Origin: Streptomyces tateyamensis
Lineage (GTDB): Bacteria > Actinomycetota > Actinomycetes > Streptomycetales > Streptomycetaceae
Direction of reading: 5' to 3'
Length of the DNA stretch: 55,607 nucleotides
NCBI RefSeq assembly: GCF_003205575.1
Contig: NZ_PYBW01000020.1
Span: forward strand, 1-55,607
Notes under the pieces: generated by a model
The model's input: the letters and a program-made list of their open reading frames with translations, nothing else
The model's database searches: none
What the model was told of the DNA's origin: nothing
Shown here: positions 30,033 to 38,111 of the stretch, one piece after another
Layout of the letters: every line of letters begins with the position of its first letter
How positions within the stretch are numbered: the first letter of the stretch is position 1
Position numbers and translations under genes: made by a program

Positions 30033-30656
30033 TTGTCGATCGAACTTCCGGACGATCTGGTCTGGGTGATGGGTGTGATCGGCCTCAACTGGCCCGAGAT
30101 CGACGAGGACGAGCTGCGGGAGTGGGCCAACCACATCCGGGAGTACGCCAAGGGTGTGCGGGAGGCGCACGACGACACCCACGGCGTGGTGACGAACCTG
30201 GGCGCGGTCTACCAGGGCGCCTCCTACGAGGCGATGGTGGCCCGCTGGGCGCTGGCCTCGGACGGTCACTTCAAGGTGCTGATCGACCACTGCGGCACGC
30301 TGGCCGGTGCGCTGGACCTGGCGGCCGACGCGGTGGTCGTCGCCAAGGGCGCGGTGATCACCGAGCTGGTCGCGATGGTGGCCGAGTTCGCGGCCGAGCA
30401 GGCGGCCGCAGTCGCCACCCTGGGCCTGGCGGAGGCGGCGAACGCGGCGATCATCGAGGGCGGCAAGCTGATCGTCAACGCCCTGCTGCAGCAGATCGAG
30501 CAGGACATCATCGGGCAACTGGTGACCACCGCGATCGAGCCGTTCCAGGCGGCGATCCAGGAGGCGGTGTCGGGGTTGGCCTTCCACGGGGTGCAGGCGG
30601 CGCTCGGCCCGGCGGCCACCGGCGGCGCGATCCTCGGTGAGGGGAACGCGGCGTGA
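30033..30656 (+). CDS. WXG100/CpnT-N-like helical protein
   Basis: 207 aa, almost entirely helical. Residues ~20-80 (LNWPEIDEDELREWANHIREYAKGV, then VYQGASYEAMVARW) look like a WXG100-type helical hairpin with YQG at the turn, similar to the N-terminal domain of CpnT-like proteins. Residues ~95-190 are Ala-rich amphipathic/hydrophobic helices that may insert in or lie on membranes. The TTG start at 30033 is set by GGGAGG six bases upstream. The stop overlaps the next GTG by four bases. A role as carrier or secretion partner of the next protein is inference. Confidence 0.65.
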   Translation: MSIELPDDLVWVMGVIGLNWPEIDEDELREWANHIREYAKGVREAHDDTHGVVTNLGAVYQGASYEAMVARWALASDGHFKVLIDHCGTLAGALDLAADAVVVAKGAVITELVAMVAEFAAEQAAAVATLGLAEAANAAIIEGGKLIVNALLQQIEQDIIGQLVTTAIEPFQAAIQEAVSGLAFHGVQAALGPAATGGAILGEGNAA

Positions 30657-31645
30657 GCGAGGGCTTCCAGGCTCACTCCGACCACATAGGCACGGCCGCC
30701 GGGCAGGTGCACGGCCACGCGGACCGGGTGGCCAGCCACGCCGGGAACCTGGACGCGGCCACCCGCGGCCGGCTGCTGGGCCGGGGCAAGTACGGCCAGA
30801 TCGTCGAGAAGGCGGTCCGGCCGATCGTGGACTCGATGATCACCGACATGTCGAAGGCGATGGAGCACGGCCACCGCTCGATCGGCCACGGCCTGGAGAT
30901 GACCAAGAAGAACCTGGACGACGCGGAGGAGCGGATCCGCAAGACCCTGCGCAAGCACGCCGACGGCGAGCGCGACCCGATCAAGCTCAAGCCCGGCCAG
31001 AACGCGCTGGGCGAGGACGGCATGCGCGACCAGTACGAGCGCCGGGTGGCCACCCGGATCGACGCGCTGGACAAGGAAGGCCACGGGGTCGGCCGGCACC
31101 TGGACGTGACGGACGACCAGCTGAAGGACCGGCTCGGCACCCCGGTGATGCAGGGTCCGGCCCACGCCCAGGTGCCGGCCTACGACAACAAGGGCTACGT
31201 GGTGTCGACCAACAAGATCGACCCGCTGCACGGCCCGAAGGCCAAGGAGAAGCTCCAGCCGCCGGACCTCTACCTGGACGCCGACGTCAAGCCGGGCGAG
31301 TCCCCGCGCAACCACAAGTGCGGCACGTACGCGACGGCCTTCGGCGACAACGAGTCCTTCATGTACGCGGACCAGTACGCCCGCGGCCGGATCCCCGAGA
31401 CCCCGCCGCACGAGGTGACGTTCTCTCCGGGCGATGCCTGGGGCCCGGGCGACCACTCGGACCGGCTGCGCGGGTACTACGTCGACCCGAAGGAACCGCT
31501 GGATGCGGCCGGCAACGTGAGGTACCGGAACGTCGATTTCACGGGCGCTACGATCAAGGCGATCTACCGCCCGGACGGGAACGGCGGGTTCAAACTCCAC
31601 ACGATGTTCCCGGAGCCGCTCAACCATCACAATCCGGGCCGCTGA
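30653..31645 (+). CDS. Putative type VII-associated toxin with novel C-terminal domain
   Basis: 330 aa. Residues 1-~100 are an EspC/WXG-like helical secretion-type module (SDHIGTAAGQVHGHADRV...). Residues ~100-185 form a charged linker. Residues ~186-330 form a distinct alpha/beta-looking domain with AT-x-F-x3-E-x4-A-D (227-240), a preceding NHKCG, GPGDHSDR, and GYYVD...AIYRP (274-307). That domain matches the N-terminal part of the fourth gene's product and is not one I can name; no TNT or known nuclease motif is seen. The layout (trafficking N-terminus, variable C-terminus, small acidic genes next) is that of a polymorphic toxin. Confidence 0.6.
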   Translation: MSEGFQAHSDHIGTAAGQVHGHADRVASHAGNLDAATRGRLLGRGKYGQIVEKAVRPIVDSMITDMSKAMEHGHRSIGHGLEMTKKNLDDAEERIRKTLRKHADGERDPIKLKPGQNALGEDGMRDQYERRVATRIDALDKEGHGVGRHLDVTDDQLKDRLGTPVMQGPAHAQVPAYDNKGYVVSTNKIDPLHGPKAKEKLQPPDLYLDADVKPGESPRNHKCGTYATAFGDNESFMYADQYARGRIPETPPHEVTFSPGDAWGPGDHSDRLRGYYVDPKEPLDAAGNVRYRNVDFTGATIKAIYRPDGNGGFKLHTMFPEPLNHHNPGR

Positions 31646-31660
31646 GTGAAGGAGCGCACC

Positions 31661-31990
31661 ATGACAGGGGCCGAATGGGACGGCAGTGACATCCCGGGCT
31701 GGGCGGAGAGCGACCAGCTGCGGCGGTTCTACCGGTCCTGCTTCCACCCGGAGATCATCGACGACCTCTACCTGGCCCGCGGCTGGGCCCGGGACTCGCG
31801 GACGTTCGCGAAGTACCTGGCCGACAGCCTGGCCTACCTGATCGAGCAGCGGCCGGTGGGCACGGGCGGCTTCCAGGACCTGACCGGTTACTACTTCTCC
31901 ACCGACGACGAGCTGTACGACTTCCTGGTCGACCTGCGGGACTACGTGTTCGGCAACCGCCAGGAGCACCCGATCGCGCCCGCCCCGTGA
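31661..31990 (+). CDS. Putative immunity protein
   Basis: 109 aa, acidic, soluble and all-helical-looking. It begins six bases after a strong GAAGGAG and 15 bases after the toxin-like gene's stop. Residues 22-98 align almost without gaps to residues 158-235 of the fourth product (shared positions F, DDL, RP, LT, F, L, Y-x-F), so the two share one domain. Position straight after the toxin gene, size and charge fit an immunity protein. Function is inferred from context only; no named family is recognised. Confidence 0.55.
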   Translation: MTGAEWDGSDIPGWAESDQLRRFYRSCFHPEIIDDLYLARGWARDSRTFAKYLADSLAYLIEQRPVGTGGFQDLTGYYFSTDDELYDFLVDLRDYVFGNRQEHPIAPAP

Positions 31991-32046
31991 TCCGCCACGC
32001 CCTGGCCCGCCGCGCCCGCCGACCCTGGACGGAGTAGACCCGACCG

Positions 32047-32784
32047 ATGCCCATCCGTGACGAACTGCCACCCCGCACCGGCCCCTGGGCCACCCGCTTC
32101 GACTCGGGCGAGGGCCTGGTGCTGGCCGACGAGGTGCTGCGGGCGGCTGCCCTGAAGGACCACGACCTGGCGCCGATCATGCCGTTCCGCCAGCTGTACG
32201 GTCCGCCGCCGGCCGGGGACGCCTGGGCCACCGGCTTCGGCATCGACCCGCAGGTGCCGTACGGGCCGGGGGGCGAGGTGAACTACGTGCGGGCGGACTT
32301 CTCCACGGGGTTCGTCTACGGCGTGTACCGCCCGGCGCCCGCCCTGGTGGCGGCCGGACCTGCGGGTGCCGAGCCGGGCGCGGGGGCCGGTCCGCAGCGC
32401 GCCGATGACCTTCTGCTGACCACCGCCTACCCGTACCCGGGTGGCCGGATCGACCCGTTGCGGGTCCCGCTCGCCGAGCTGGGCCTGGACGTGCCGGGGG
32501 TGGACGGCCGGTTCGTCCGGTTCTGCGCCGGGGTGCTCGGCGTGGAGGCGGCGGACGACCTGGGCGAGCTGCGCGAGGGCTTCGCCGCGGCCTGGCCGGA
32601 CTACCGGGAGACGGTGCGGGCCGGTCTGGTCCACCTGGTCCGCGAGCGTCCGCTCGGCGTGGACCAGTGGTACGGCCTGACGTACATCGGATTCCCGGAC
32701 GTCCAGGCGCTGACCGGCTACCTGGCCCAGGTCTACGCCTACCTGTTCGACGGGTTCGACGCGATGCCGGTGGCGCCGCACTGA
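32047..32784 (+). CDS. Fusion of toxin-tail-like domain and immunity-like domain
   Basis: 245 aa in two parts. Residues 14-96 align with toxin residues 226-307: A-T-x-F-x3-E-x4-A-D is ungapped (15-28), and GFGID...YRP keeps the 29-residue spacing from Asp67 to Pro96. The NHKCG and GPGDHSDR segments of the toxin are not kept. After a Gly/Ala/Pro linker (~100-118), residues 156-236 match the putative immunity protein encoded just upstream. This may be an inactivated toxin fused to its antidote, or a second cassette decayed into one gene. The ribosome site is weak (GGAG, 12 bases). Its last codons form the left arm of the terminator. Confidence 0.6.
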   Translation: MPIRDELPPRTGPWATRFDSGEGLVLADEVLRAAALKDHDLAPIMPFRQLYGPPPAGDAWATGFGIDPQVPYGPGGEVNYVRADFSTGFVYGVYRPAPALVAAGPAGAEPGAGAGPQRADDLLLTTAYPYPGGRIDPLRVPLAELGLDVPGVDGRFVRFCAGVLGVEAADDLGELREGFAAAWPDYRETVRAGLVHLVRERPLGVDQWYGLTYIGFPDVQALTGYLAQVYAYLFDGFDAMPVAPH

Positions 32785-32804
32785 GTGCGGCGCCACCGGC
32801 ATCG
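32762..32804. terminator. 19-bp hairpin overlapping the fusion gene's last codons
   Basis: Perfect 19-bp stem (32762-32780 with 32786-32804) and CTGAG loop. The left arm encodes the last six amino acids and the TGA stop (32782-32784) lies in the loop. It sits between the convergent operon and ptsH and can serve both strands. Confidence 0.8.
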
Positions 32805-32821
32805 ACGGTGCGTGGGGCCGG

Positions 32822-33100
32822 TCAGGCCGCGGGCAGCTCGTCCAGGCCGTTCTGGACCAGCGCGGCCAGCCGGTCCAGCGCCGCCTCGGCCCCGGGGGCG
32901 TCGGAGGCCAGCACGACCTCCTCGCCGCCCTCGGCGCCGAGCGCCAGCAGGCCGAGCATGGAGGCGGCGTTGACCGGGTTGCCGCCCGCCTTGGCGATGG
33001 TGACGGGCACGCCGACGGCAGCCGCCGCCCGGACGAAGACGGAGGCGGGACGGGCGTGCAGGCCCTCGGGCCAACCGATGGTGACGCGGCGCTCAGCCAT
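32822..33100 (-). CDS. ptsH: Phosphocarrier protein HPr of the PTS
   Basis: 92 aa HPr. The phosphorylation site is His15 in EGLHARPAS. The regulatory-serine region reads NAASMLGLLALGA (Ser47). It passes phosphate from enzyme I to sugar-specific EIIA proteins. Streptomyces HPr controls uptake of fructose and N-acetylglucosamine. The gene is preceded by a near-perfect DasR-type operator (33125-33140), in keeping with DasR control of pts genes. It stands alone, as ptsH does in S. coelicolor. Confidence 0.95.
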   Translation of the reverse strand: MAERRVTIGWPEGLHARPASVFVRAAAAVGVPVTIAKAGGNPVNAASMLGLLALGAEGGEEVVLASDAPGAEAALDRLAALVQNGLDELPAA

Positions 33101-33124
33101 GTGACGTGCCTTTCAGGTGGTGCA

Positions 33125-33140
33125 TGTTGTCTAGACCATT
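33125..33140 (-). promoter_or_regulatory. DasR-responsive element (dre) upstream of ptsH
   Basis: On the minus strand the site reads AATGGTCTAGACAACA, very close to the dre consensus ACTGGTCTAGACCACT. DasR is the GlcNAc-responsive GntR regulator that represses pts and chitin genes. The site lies 25-40 bp upstream of the ptsH start codon. Confidence 0.75.
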
Positions 33141-33345
33141 CTGGCACGAACCGGGTCGGAACGGTTCCGGCCGGGCCCCCGGACCGGCGGCCTGGCCGCC
33201 CGCGGGCACCACCCTGCCGTGCCCGTCCGCCGGGCGCCATCCGGCTCGCCGCCCGCCGACGCCGCGTCAGGCCGCTCGCGCCCCGGCAACCGCCGCCGCC
33301 CGCTGATCCGACGCGAATCGGCCGACAGGCCCTAGGCTCCCCGGT

Positions 33346-36159
33346 GTGAGCCCCGCCCAGTCCGACGCGCAGGACGACATTCCCGGCTACCCCCAGCACT
33401 GGGAGGCCGACATCCTGCTGCGCGACGGCGGCACCGCGCGGATCCGCCCGATCGTGCCCGGCGACGCCGAGCGGCTGGTGGAGTTCTACGCCCAGGTCTC
33501 CGACCAGTCCAAGTACTTCCGCTTCTTCGCCCCCTACCCGCGCCTGTCCGACAAGGACGTGCGCCGCTTCACCCACCACGACTACGTGGACCGGGTGGCC
33601 CTGGCAGTGGTGGTGCGCGACCGGTTCATCGCCACCGTGCGCTACGACCGGATCGACGAGTCCGGCCGCCCGTCCGCCACCGGCACCGACGCCGAGGTGG
33701 CCTTCCTGGTGCAGGACGCGCACCAGGGCCGTGGCGTGGCCTCGGCGCTGCTGGAGCACGTCGCCGCGGTGGCCCAGGAGCGCGGCATCCGCCGGTTCGT
33801 GGCCGAGGTGCTGCCCGAGAACCGCAAGATGACCAAGGTGTTCACCGACGCCGGCTACGTCCAGCGGCGCAGCATCGCCGACGGCGTGGTCCACCTTGAG
33901 TTCGACCTGGAGCCGACCGCAGCCTCGCTGGAGGTGATGCGGGCCCGCGAGCACCGGGCCGAAGCCCGCTCGGTGCAGCGGCTGCTGACGCCCCGTTCGG
34001 TCGCGGTGATCGGCGTCTCCCGGCAGGAGTCCTCGCCGGGCCGCGCGCTGCTGCGCTCGGTGCTGGGCAGCGGCTTCACCGGTGAGGTGTACGCGGTGAA
34101 CGCCAAGGCGCCGGTCGGCACCCGGCTGGACGGGGTGGTGCTGCACCGCTCGGTGCTGGAGATCCCCGGGCCGGTCGACCTGGCAGTGGTCGCGGTGCCG
34201 GCCCAGGCGGTGCCGGCGGTAGTCGCCGAGTGCGGGGCGCACGGCGTGCGCGGCCTGGTGGTGGTGACCGCCGGCTACGCCGAGACCGGCGCGCAGGGCC
34301 GCGACCGCCAGCGCGCCCTGGTCCGCCAGGCCCGGGCGGCGGGCATGCGGGTGATCGGTCCGAACGCCTTCGGCCTGCTGAGCACGGCGGTCGAGCACCC
34401 GCTGAACGCCTCGCTGGCCCCGCTGCTGCCGCAGCCCGGCCCGTTCGGCATCTTCTGCCAGTCCGGTGCGATCGGGGTGGCGCTGCTGGAGGCGGTGCAC
34501 CGCCGGGGCCTGGGCGTCTCCTCCTTCGCCTCGGTCGGCAACCGGGCCGACGTCTCCGGCAACGACCTCCTCCAGTACTGGGAGGAGGACCCGGCCACCG
34601 AGGTGGTGCTGCTCTACCTGGAGTCCTTCGGCAACCCGCGCAAGTTCACCCGGATCGCCCGCCGGCTGGCCACCACCAAGCCGATCGTGGTGGTCAAGGG
34701 GGCCCGGCACACCGGCTCGCTGCCGCCGGGCCACGCGGTGCCGCCCACCGCCAGCGGACTGCGCGACGCCACCGTGGACGCGCTCTTCCAGCAGGCCGGC
34801 GTGGTGCGGGTGGAGACCATCACCGAGCTGCTGGACACCGGCGAGCTGCTGGCCCGTCAGCCGCTGCCGGCCGGTGACCGGGTGGCGGTGGTGGGCAACT
34901 CCGACTCGCTGGGCCTGCTCACCCATGACGCCTGCCTGAGCGCGGGGCTGCGCCCGCGCCCGCCGGTGGACCTGACCACCACGGCCACCGGGGAGCACTT
35001 CCGGGTGGCGCTGGAGACCGCGCTCAGCGACTCCGCGGTGGACGCGGTGATCGCGGTGGCGATCCCGCCGATCACCAGCCCGGGCCTGGCACTGCCCGGC
35101 GCGGGGCCGGCGGCCGACGCCGTCGGGGCCGGCGACGACCCGGCGCTGGGCGAGGGGCTGCTGCACGCGGCGGCCACCGCCCGCCGGCTCGGCAAGCCGC
35201 TGCTGCTCACCCACCTGGCGCTGACCGAGCTGTCCGAGGTGCTGCGCGCCGCCGAGGACCCGCTGCCCGCCTACCCGGCCCCCGAGCGGGCGGTGCGCGC
35301 CCTGACGCACGCCGTGCGCTACGGGCAGTGGCGGCGCACCGCCGAGGCCGCCGAGCGGCACGCCCGGGTCCCGGAGCTGGCCGGGGTGGACGCCCCGGCT
35401 GCCCGCGCCCTGGTGGCGGCCGCGCTGGACACCCGCACCGCCACCGCCGCGCGCACCCAGCCCGGCGGGGCCCGGTTCACCCTGCCCGAGGAGCAGGCCG
35501 CCGCCCTGCTGGGCCACTACGGGATCGAGGTGCAGCGCGCGCTGCCCGCCGTCGAGGAGGAGCACGCGGTGCGGGCCGCCGCCCGCCTCGGCTACCCGGT
35601 GGCGCTCAAGGCCACCGCCACCCACCTGCGGCACCGCCCGGACCTGGGCGGGGTACGGCTGGACCTGCCGGACGAGGAGGGGCTGCGCCGGGCCCACCGG
35701 GAGCTGGCCGCGCTGCTGGGCGGCGCGGCGCGGGCCGAGCTGGTGGTGCAGCGGATGGCGCCGCGCGGGGTGGACACGGTGATCGGTGCCGCCGTCGACC
35801 CGGCGGTCGGCGCGATCCTCTCCTTCGGGCTGGCCGGCGCCCCGGCCGAGCTGCTCGGCGACGTGGCGCACCGGCTGGTCCCGGCCACCGACCTCGACGT
35901 GGCCGCGCTGGTGCGCGAGGTGCGGGCGGCCCCGCTGCTGTTCGGCTGGCGCGGCGCGGCACCGGTGGACACCGCGGCCCTGGAGGAGCTGCTGCTGCGC
36001 ATCTCCCAGCTGCTCGACGACCTGCCGGAGGTGGCCGCGGTGGACCTGGAGCCGGTGGTGGTGGCCCAGCGGGGACTGACCGTGCTGTCCGCCCGCGTTC
36101 GACTGGCGCCGCTGCCCGTCCGCACCGATCTGGGCCCGCGCAGTATGAGCACCCTGTAA
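33346..36159 (+). CDS. Protein lysine acetyltransferase, GNAT-acyl-CoA synthetase-like fusion (SlPatA type)
   Basis: 937 aa. An N-terminal GNAT domain (~20-190; VQDAHQGRGVASALLEH is the acetyl-CoA-binding motif A) is fused to an NDP-forming acyl-CoA synthetase-like module: CoA-binding (~205-330; PRSVAVIGVSRQ), ligase-CoA (~350-480; IFCQSGAIGVALLE) and a C-terminal ATP-grasp domain (~700-930). The GNAT-first order matches the Streptomyces lividans SlPatA acetyltransferase reported to control acetoacetyl-CoA synthetase; enteric Pat has the reverse order. TAGGCT lies seven bases before the GTG, suggesting a leaderless mRNA. Divergent from ptsH. Confidence 0.88.
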   Translation: MSPAQSDAQDDIPGYPQHWEADILLRDGGTARIRPIVPGDAERLVEFYAQVSDQSKYFRFFAPYPRLSDKDVRRFTHHDYVDRVALAVVVRDRFIATVRYDRIDESGRPSATGTDAEVAFLVQDAHQGRGVASALLEHVAAVAQERGIRRFVAEVLPENRKMTKVFTDAGYVQRRSIADGVVHLEFDLEPTAASLEVMRAREHRAEARSVQRLLTPRSVAVIGVSRQESSPGRALLRSVLGSGFTGEVYAVNAKAPVGTRLDGVVLHRSVLEIPGPVDLAVVAVPAQAVPAVVAECGAHGVRGLVVVTAGYAETGAQGRDRQRALVRQARAAGMRVIGPNAFGLLSTAVEHPLNASLAPLLPQPGPFGIFCQSGAIGVALLEAVHRRGLGVSSFASVGNRADVSGNDLLQYWEEDPATEVVLLYLESFGNPRKFTRIARRLATTKPIVVVKGARHTGSLPPGHAVPPTASGLRDATVDALFQQAGVVRVETITELLDTGELLARQPLPAGDRVAVVGNSDSLGLLTHDACLSAGLRPRPPVDLTTTATGEHFRVALETALSDSAVDAVIAVAIPPITSPGLALPGAGPAADAVGAGDDPALGEGLLHAAATARRLGKPLLLTHLALTELSEVLRAAEDPLPAYPAPERAVRALTHAVRYGQWRRTAEAAERHARVPELAGVDAPAARALVAAALDTRTATAARTQPGGARFTLPEEQAAALLGHYGIEVQRALPAVEEEHAVRAAARLGYPVALKATATHLRHRPDLGGVRLDLPDEEGLRRAHRELAALLGGAARAELVVQRMAPRGVDTVIGAAVDPAVGAILSFGLAGAPAELLGDVAHRLVPATDLDVAALVREVRAAPLLFGWRGAAPVDTAALEELLLRISQLLDDLPEVAAVDLEPVVVAQRGLTVLSARVRLAPLPVRTDLGPRSMSTL

Positions 36160-36241
36160 CCTTCCTGGGTTGCGCCTTTCGGCATCCGGCGGTCGGCGCA
36201 GTCCAGCCCGCCGCCCAGGCGGGGCATGCCAGGATGGAGTT

Positions 36242-36826
36242 ATGGCGAAGACCGGTACCACCACGCAGGACCTGCGCTCGGCGATCGAGCGCAGCGGCTA
36301 CTACCCCGCGCTGGTCTCCGAGGCGGTGGAGTCCGCGGTGGGTCCGGAGCCGATCCTGTCCTACCTGGTCCACCAGGAGACCACCTTCGACGCCAACGAG
36401 GTCCGCCGGCACGTCACCGTGCTGGTGCTCACCGGCACCCGCTTCGTGGTCAGCCACACCGACGAGCAGGCCGCCGACGCGGCCAGCCCGGTGCCGTACG
36501 CGACCACCTCCACCGAGAGCGTGCGCCTGGACCGGATCGCCTCGGTGGTGCTGAGCCGGATGGTGGCCAACCCGGAGACCTACACCCCCGGCACCCTGCC
36601 GCGCGAGGTGGTGCTGACCATCGGCTGGGGCGCGGTGCAGCGGATCGACCTGGAGCCGGCCGGCTGCTCCGACCCGAGCTGCGAGGCGGACCACGGCTAC
36701 ACCGGCTCGACCACCGCTGACGACCTGTCACTTCGGGTCAGCGAGGCGGGCGACGGCCCCGAGACGGTCGCCCAGGCGCTGATCTTCGCCCGGGCGCTGT
36801 CCGAGGCCACCATCAGCAGGGTCTGA
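36242..36826 (+). CDS. DUF5998 family protein
   Basis: 194 aa soluble protein of a conserved actinobacterial family of unknown function; I recognise the overall sequence (VHQETTFDANEVRRHVTVLVLTGTRF, and DPSCEADHGYTGSTTADDLSLR near the end) rather than any catalytic motif. A CSDPSC pair might bind metal. CAGGAT lies six bases before the ATG, predicting a leaderless transcript. The phosphodiesterase gene begins 13 bases after its stop, so an operon with 36840-38762 is likely. Confidence 0.75.
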   Translation: MAKTGTTTQDLRSAIERSGYYPALVSEAVESAVGPEPILSYLVHQETTFDANEVRRHVTVLVLTGTRFVVSHTDEQAADAASPVPYATTSTESVRLDRIASVVLSRMVANPETYTPGTLPREVVLTIGWGAVQRIDLEPAGCSDPSCEADHGYTGSTTADDLSLRVSEAGDGPETVAQALIFARALSEATISRV

Positions 36827-36839
36827 GGTCCGCCGCCGG

Positions 36840-38027
36840 ATGATGCCGCACGCTTTCGACCACGACGGCTTCGAGCTGCTCGACCCCGCCGACGCTCCCG
36901 CCCCGGGCTACGGCTCCGGCTCGCTGAGCGACCTGCTGCCCACGGTGGCGGCCGGCCTCGGCGTGGACGGGTTCACCGCCACCCTGCCGCTGGCCCCGGC
37001 CGACCGGGTCTGCGTCTTCCTGGTGGACGGCCTTGGCTGGGAGCTGATCCGCCGCCACCCCGACTGGGCGCCGTTCCTCACCTCGCTGCTGCCCAGCTCG
37101 CTGGGCGGCACCGGGCGCCCGCTGACGGCCGGCTTCCCGTCCACCACCGCCACCTCGCTGGCCTCGGTGGGCACCGGCCTGCCGCCGGGCCTGCACGGCC
37201 TGGCCGGGTACACGGTGGCGATCCCGGGCCGCAACCGGCTGATGAACCAGCTGCGCTGGCAGCCCCCGGAGGACCCGCACAGCTGGCAGCCGTACCCGAC
37301 CGTCTTCGAGCGGGTGCACGCGGCGGGCGTGGCGACCAGCCAGGTCTCCTCGCCGCTGTTCGCTCAGACCCCGCTGACCCGGATCGCGCTCTCCGGCGGC
37401 CAGTTCCTCGGCCGCACCACCGGGGAGGAGCGGATGGACCTGGCAGCCAGTCAGCTCGCCGCCAGTGACCGGGCGCTGGTGTACACCTACGTCAGCGAGC
37501 TGGACGGGACCGGCCACCGCTACGGGGTGGACTCGGACGAGTGGCGGCTGATGCTGAACTCGGTGGACCGGCTGGCGCTGCGGCTGGCCGAGCAGCTGCC
37601 GCCGCGCTCGGCGATGTACGTGACCGCCGACCACGGCATGATCGACATCGCCCCCGAGGACCGGATCGACTTCGACGAGGACTGGGAGCTGGGCGCCGGA
37701 GTGGCGCTGCTGGGCGGCGAGGCCCGGGCCCGGCACGTGTACGCGGTGCCGGGCGCGGCCGCCGACGTCTTCACGGTCTGGAGCGAGGTGCTCGGCGACC
37801 GGATGTGGGTGGCCACCCGCGACCAGGCGATCGTGGCGGGCTGGTTCGGGCCGGCCGTGGACGACCGGGTCTACCACCGGATCGGCGACGTGGTGGCCGC
37901 GGCCCGCGACGACGTGGCGGTGATCGCCTCGCGCAGCGAGCCGGGGGAGTCCGCGATGACCGGGCTGCACGGCTCGATGACGCCGGTCGAACAGTTCGTC
38001 CCGCTGCTCGAAGTCCGCAAGCCCTGA
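36840..38027 (+). CDS. Alkaline phosphatase superfamily nucleotide pyrophosphatase/phosphodiesterase-like protein
   Basis: 395 aa. Metal and nucleophile motifs of the phosphodiesterase branch are present: FLVDGLGWELI (first Asp), GFPSTTATSLAS (Thr nucleophile region), ELDGTGHRYG (His/Asp), and TADHGMIDI (Asp-His). No signal peptide or membrane anchor is seen, so it is probably cytoplasmic. The substrate is unknown; family members hydrolyse nucleotide or phospholipid-type phosphodiesters. Two adjacent ATGs at 36840 and 36843 are both possible starts. Confidence 0.85.
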   Translation: MMPHAFDHDGFELLDPADAPAPGYGSGSLSDLLPTVAAGLGVDGFTATLPLAPADRVCVFLVDGLGWELIRRHPDWAPFLTSLLPSSLGGTGRPLTAGFPSTTATSLASVGTGLPPGLHGLAGYTVAIPGRNRLMNQLRWQPPEDPHSWQPYPTVFERVHAAGVATSQVSSPLFAQTPLTRIALSGGQFLGRTTGEERMDLAASQLAASDRALVYTYVSELDGTGHRYGVDSDEWRLMLNSVDRLALRLAEQLPPRSAMYVTADHGMIDIAPEDRIDFDEDWELGAGVALLGGEARARHVYAVPGAAADVFTVWSEVLGDRMWVATRDQAIVAGWFGPAVDDRVYHRIGDVVAAARDDVAVIASRSEPGESAMTGLHGSMTPVEQFVPLLEVRKP

Positions 38028-38085
38028 GGCGTCCGCACCCGGGACGCCCGCACCCGAGGCGTCCGCACCTGAGAAGCACGCACCC
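38028..38085 (+). repeat. Imperfect tandem GCGTCCGCACC repeats
   Basis: Four imperfect 13-17 bp units related to GCGTCCGCACCyGrG fill the gap between the phosphodiesterase and thymidine kinase genes. They look like local duplication; no coding or hairpin role is evident. Confidence 0.5.
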
Positions 38086-38111
38086 CTTGAGAGAGGCGCT
38101 CCCACCCCACC

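Noticed and set aside
31208..31645. TNT (tuberculosis necrotizing toxin-like NAD glycohydrolase) domain
   Set aside because: The gene organisation recalls CpnT, but none of the TNT sequence signatures I know are visible, so the domain is left unnamed.
30653..32784. Frameshifted single toxin gene split into three
   Set aside because: Each gene has its own plausible start, and the fourth product repeats rather than continues domains of the second and third.
31942..36264. 1440-codon minus-strand open frame opposite the acetyltransferase gene
   Set aside because: It is the high-GC antisense shadow of genes with clear domains; the translation is Gly/Arg/His-rich without motifs.
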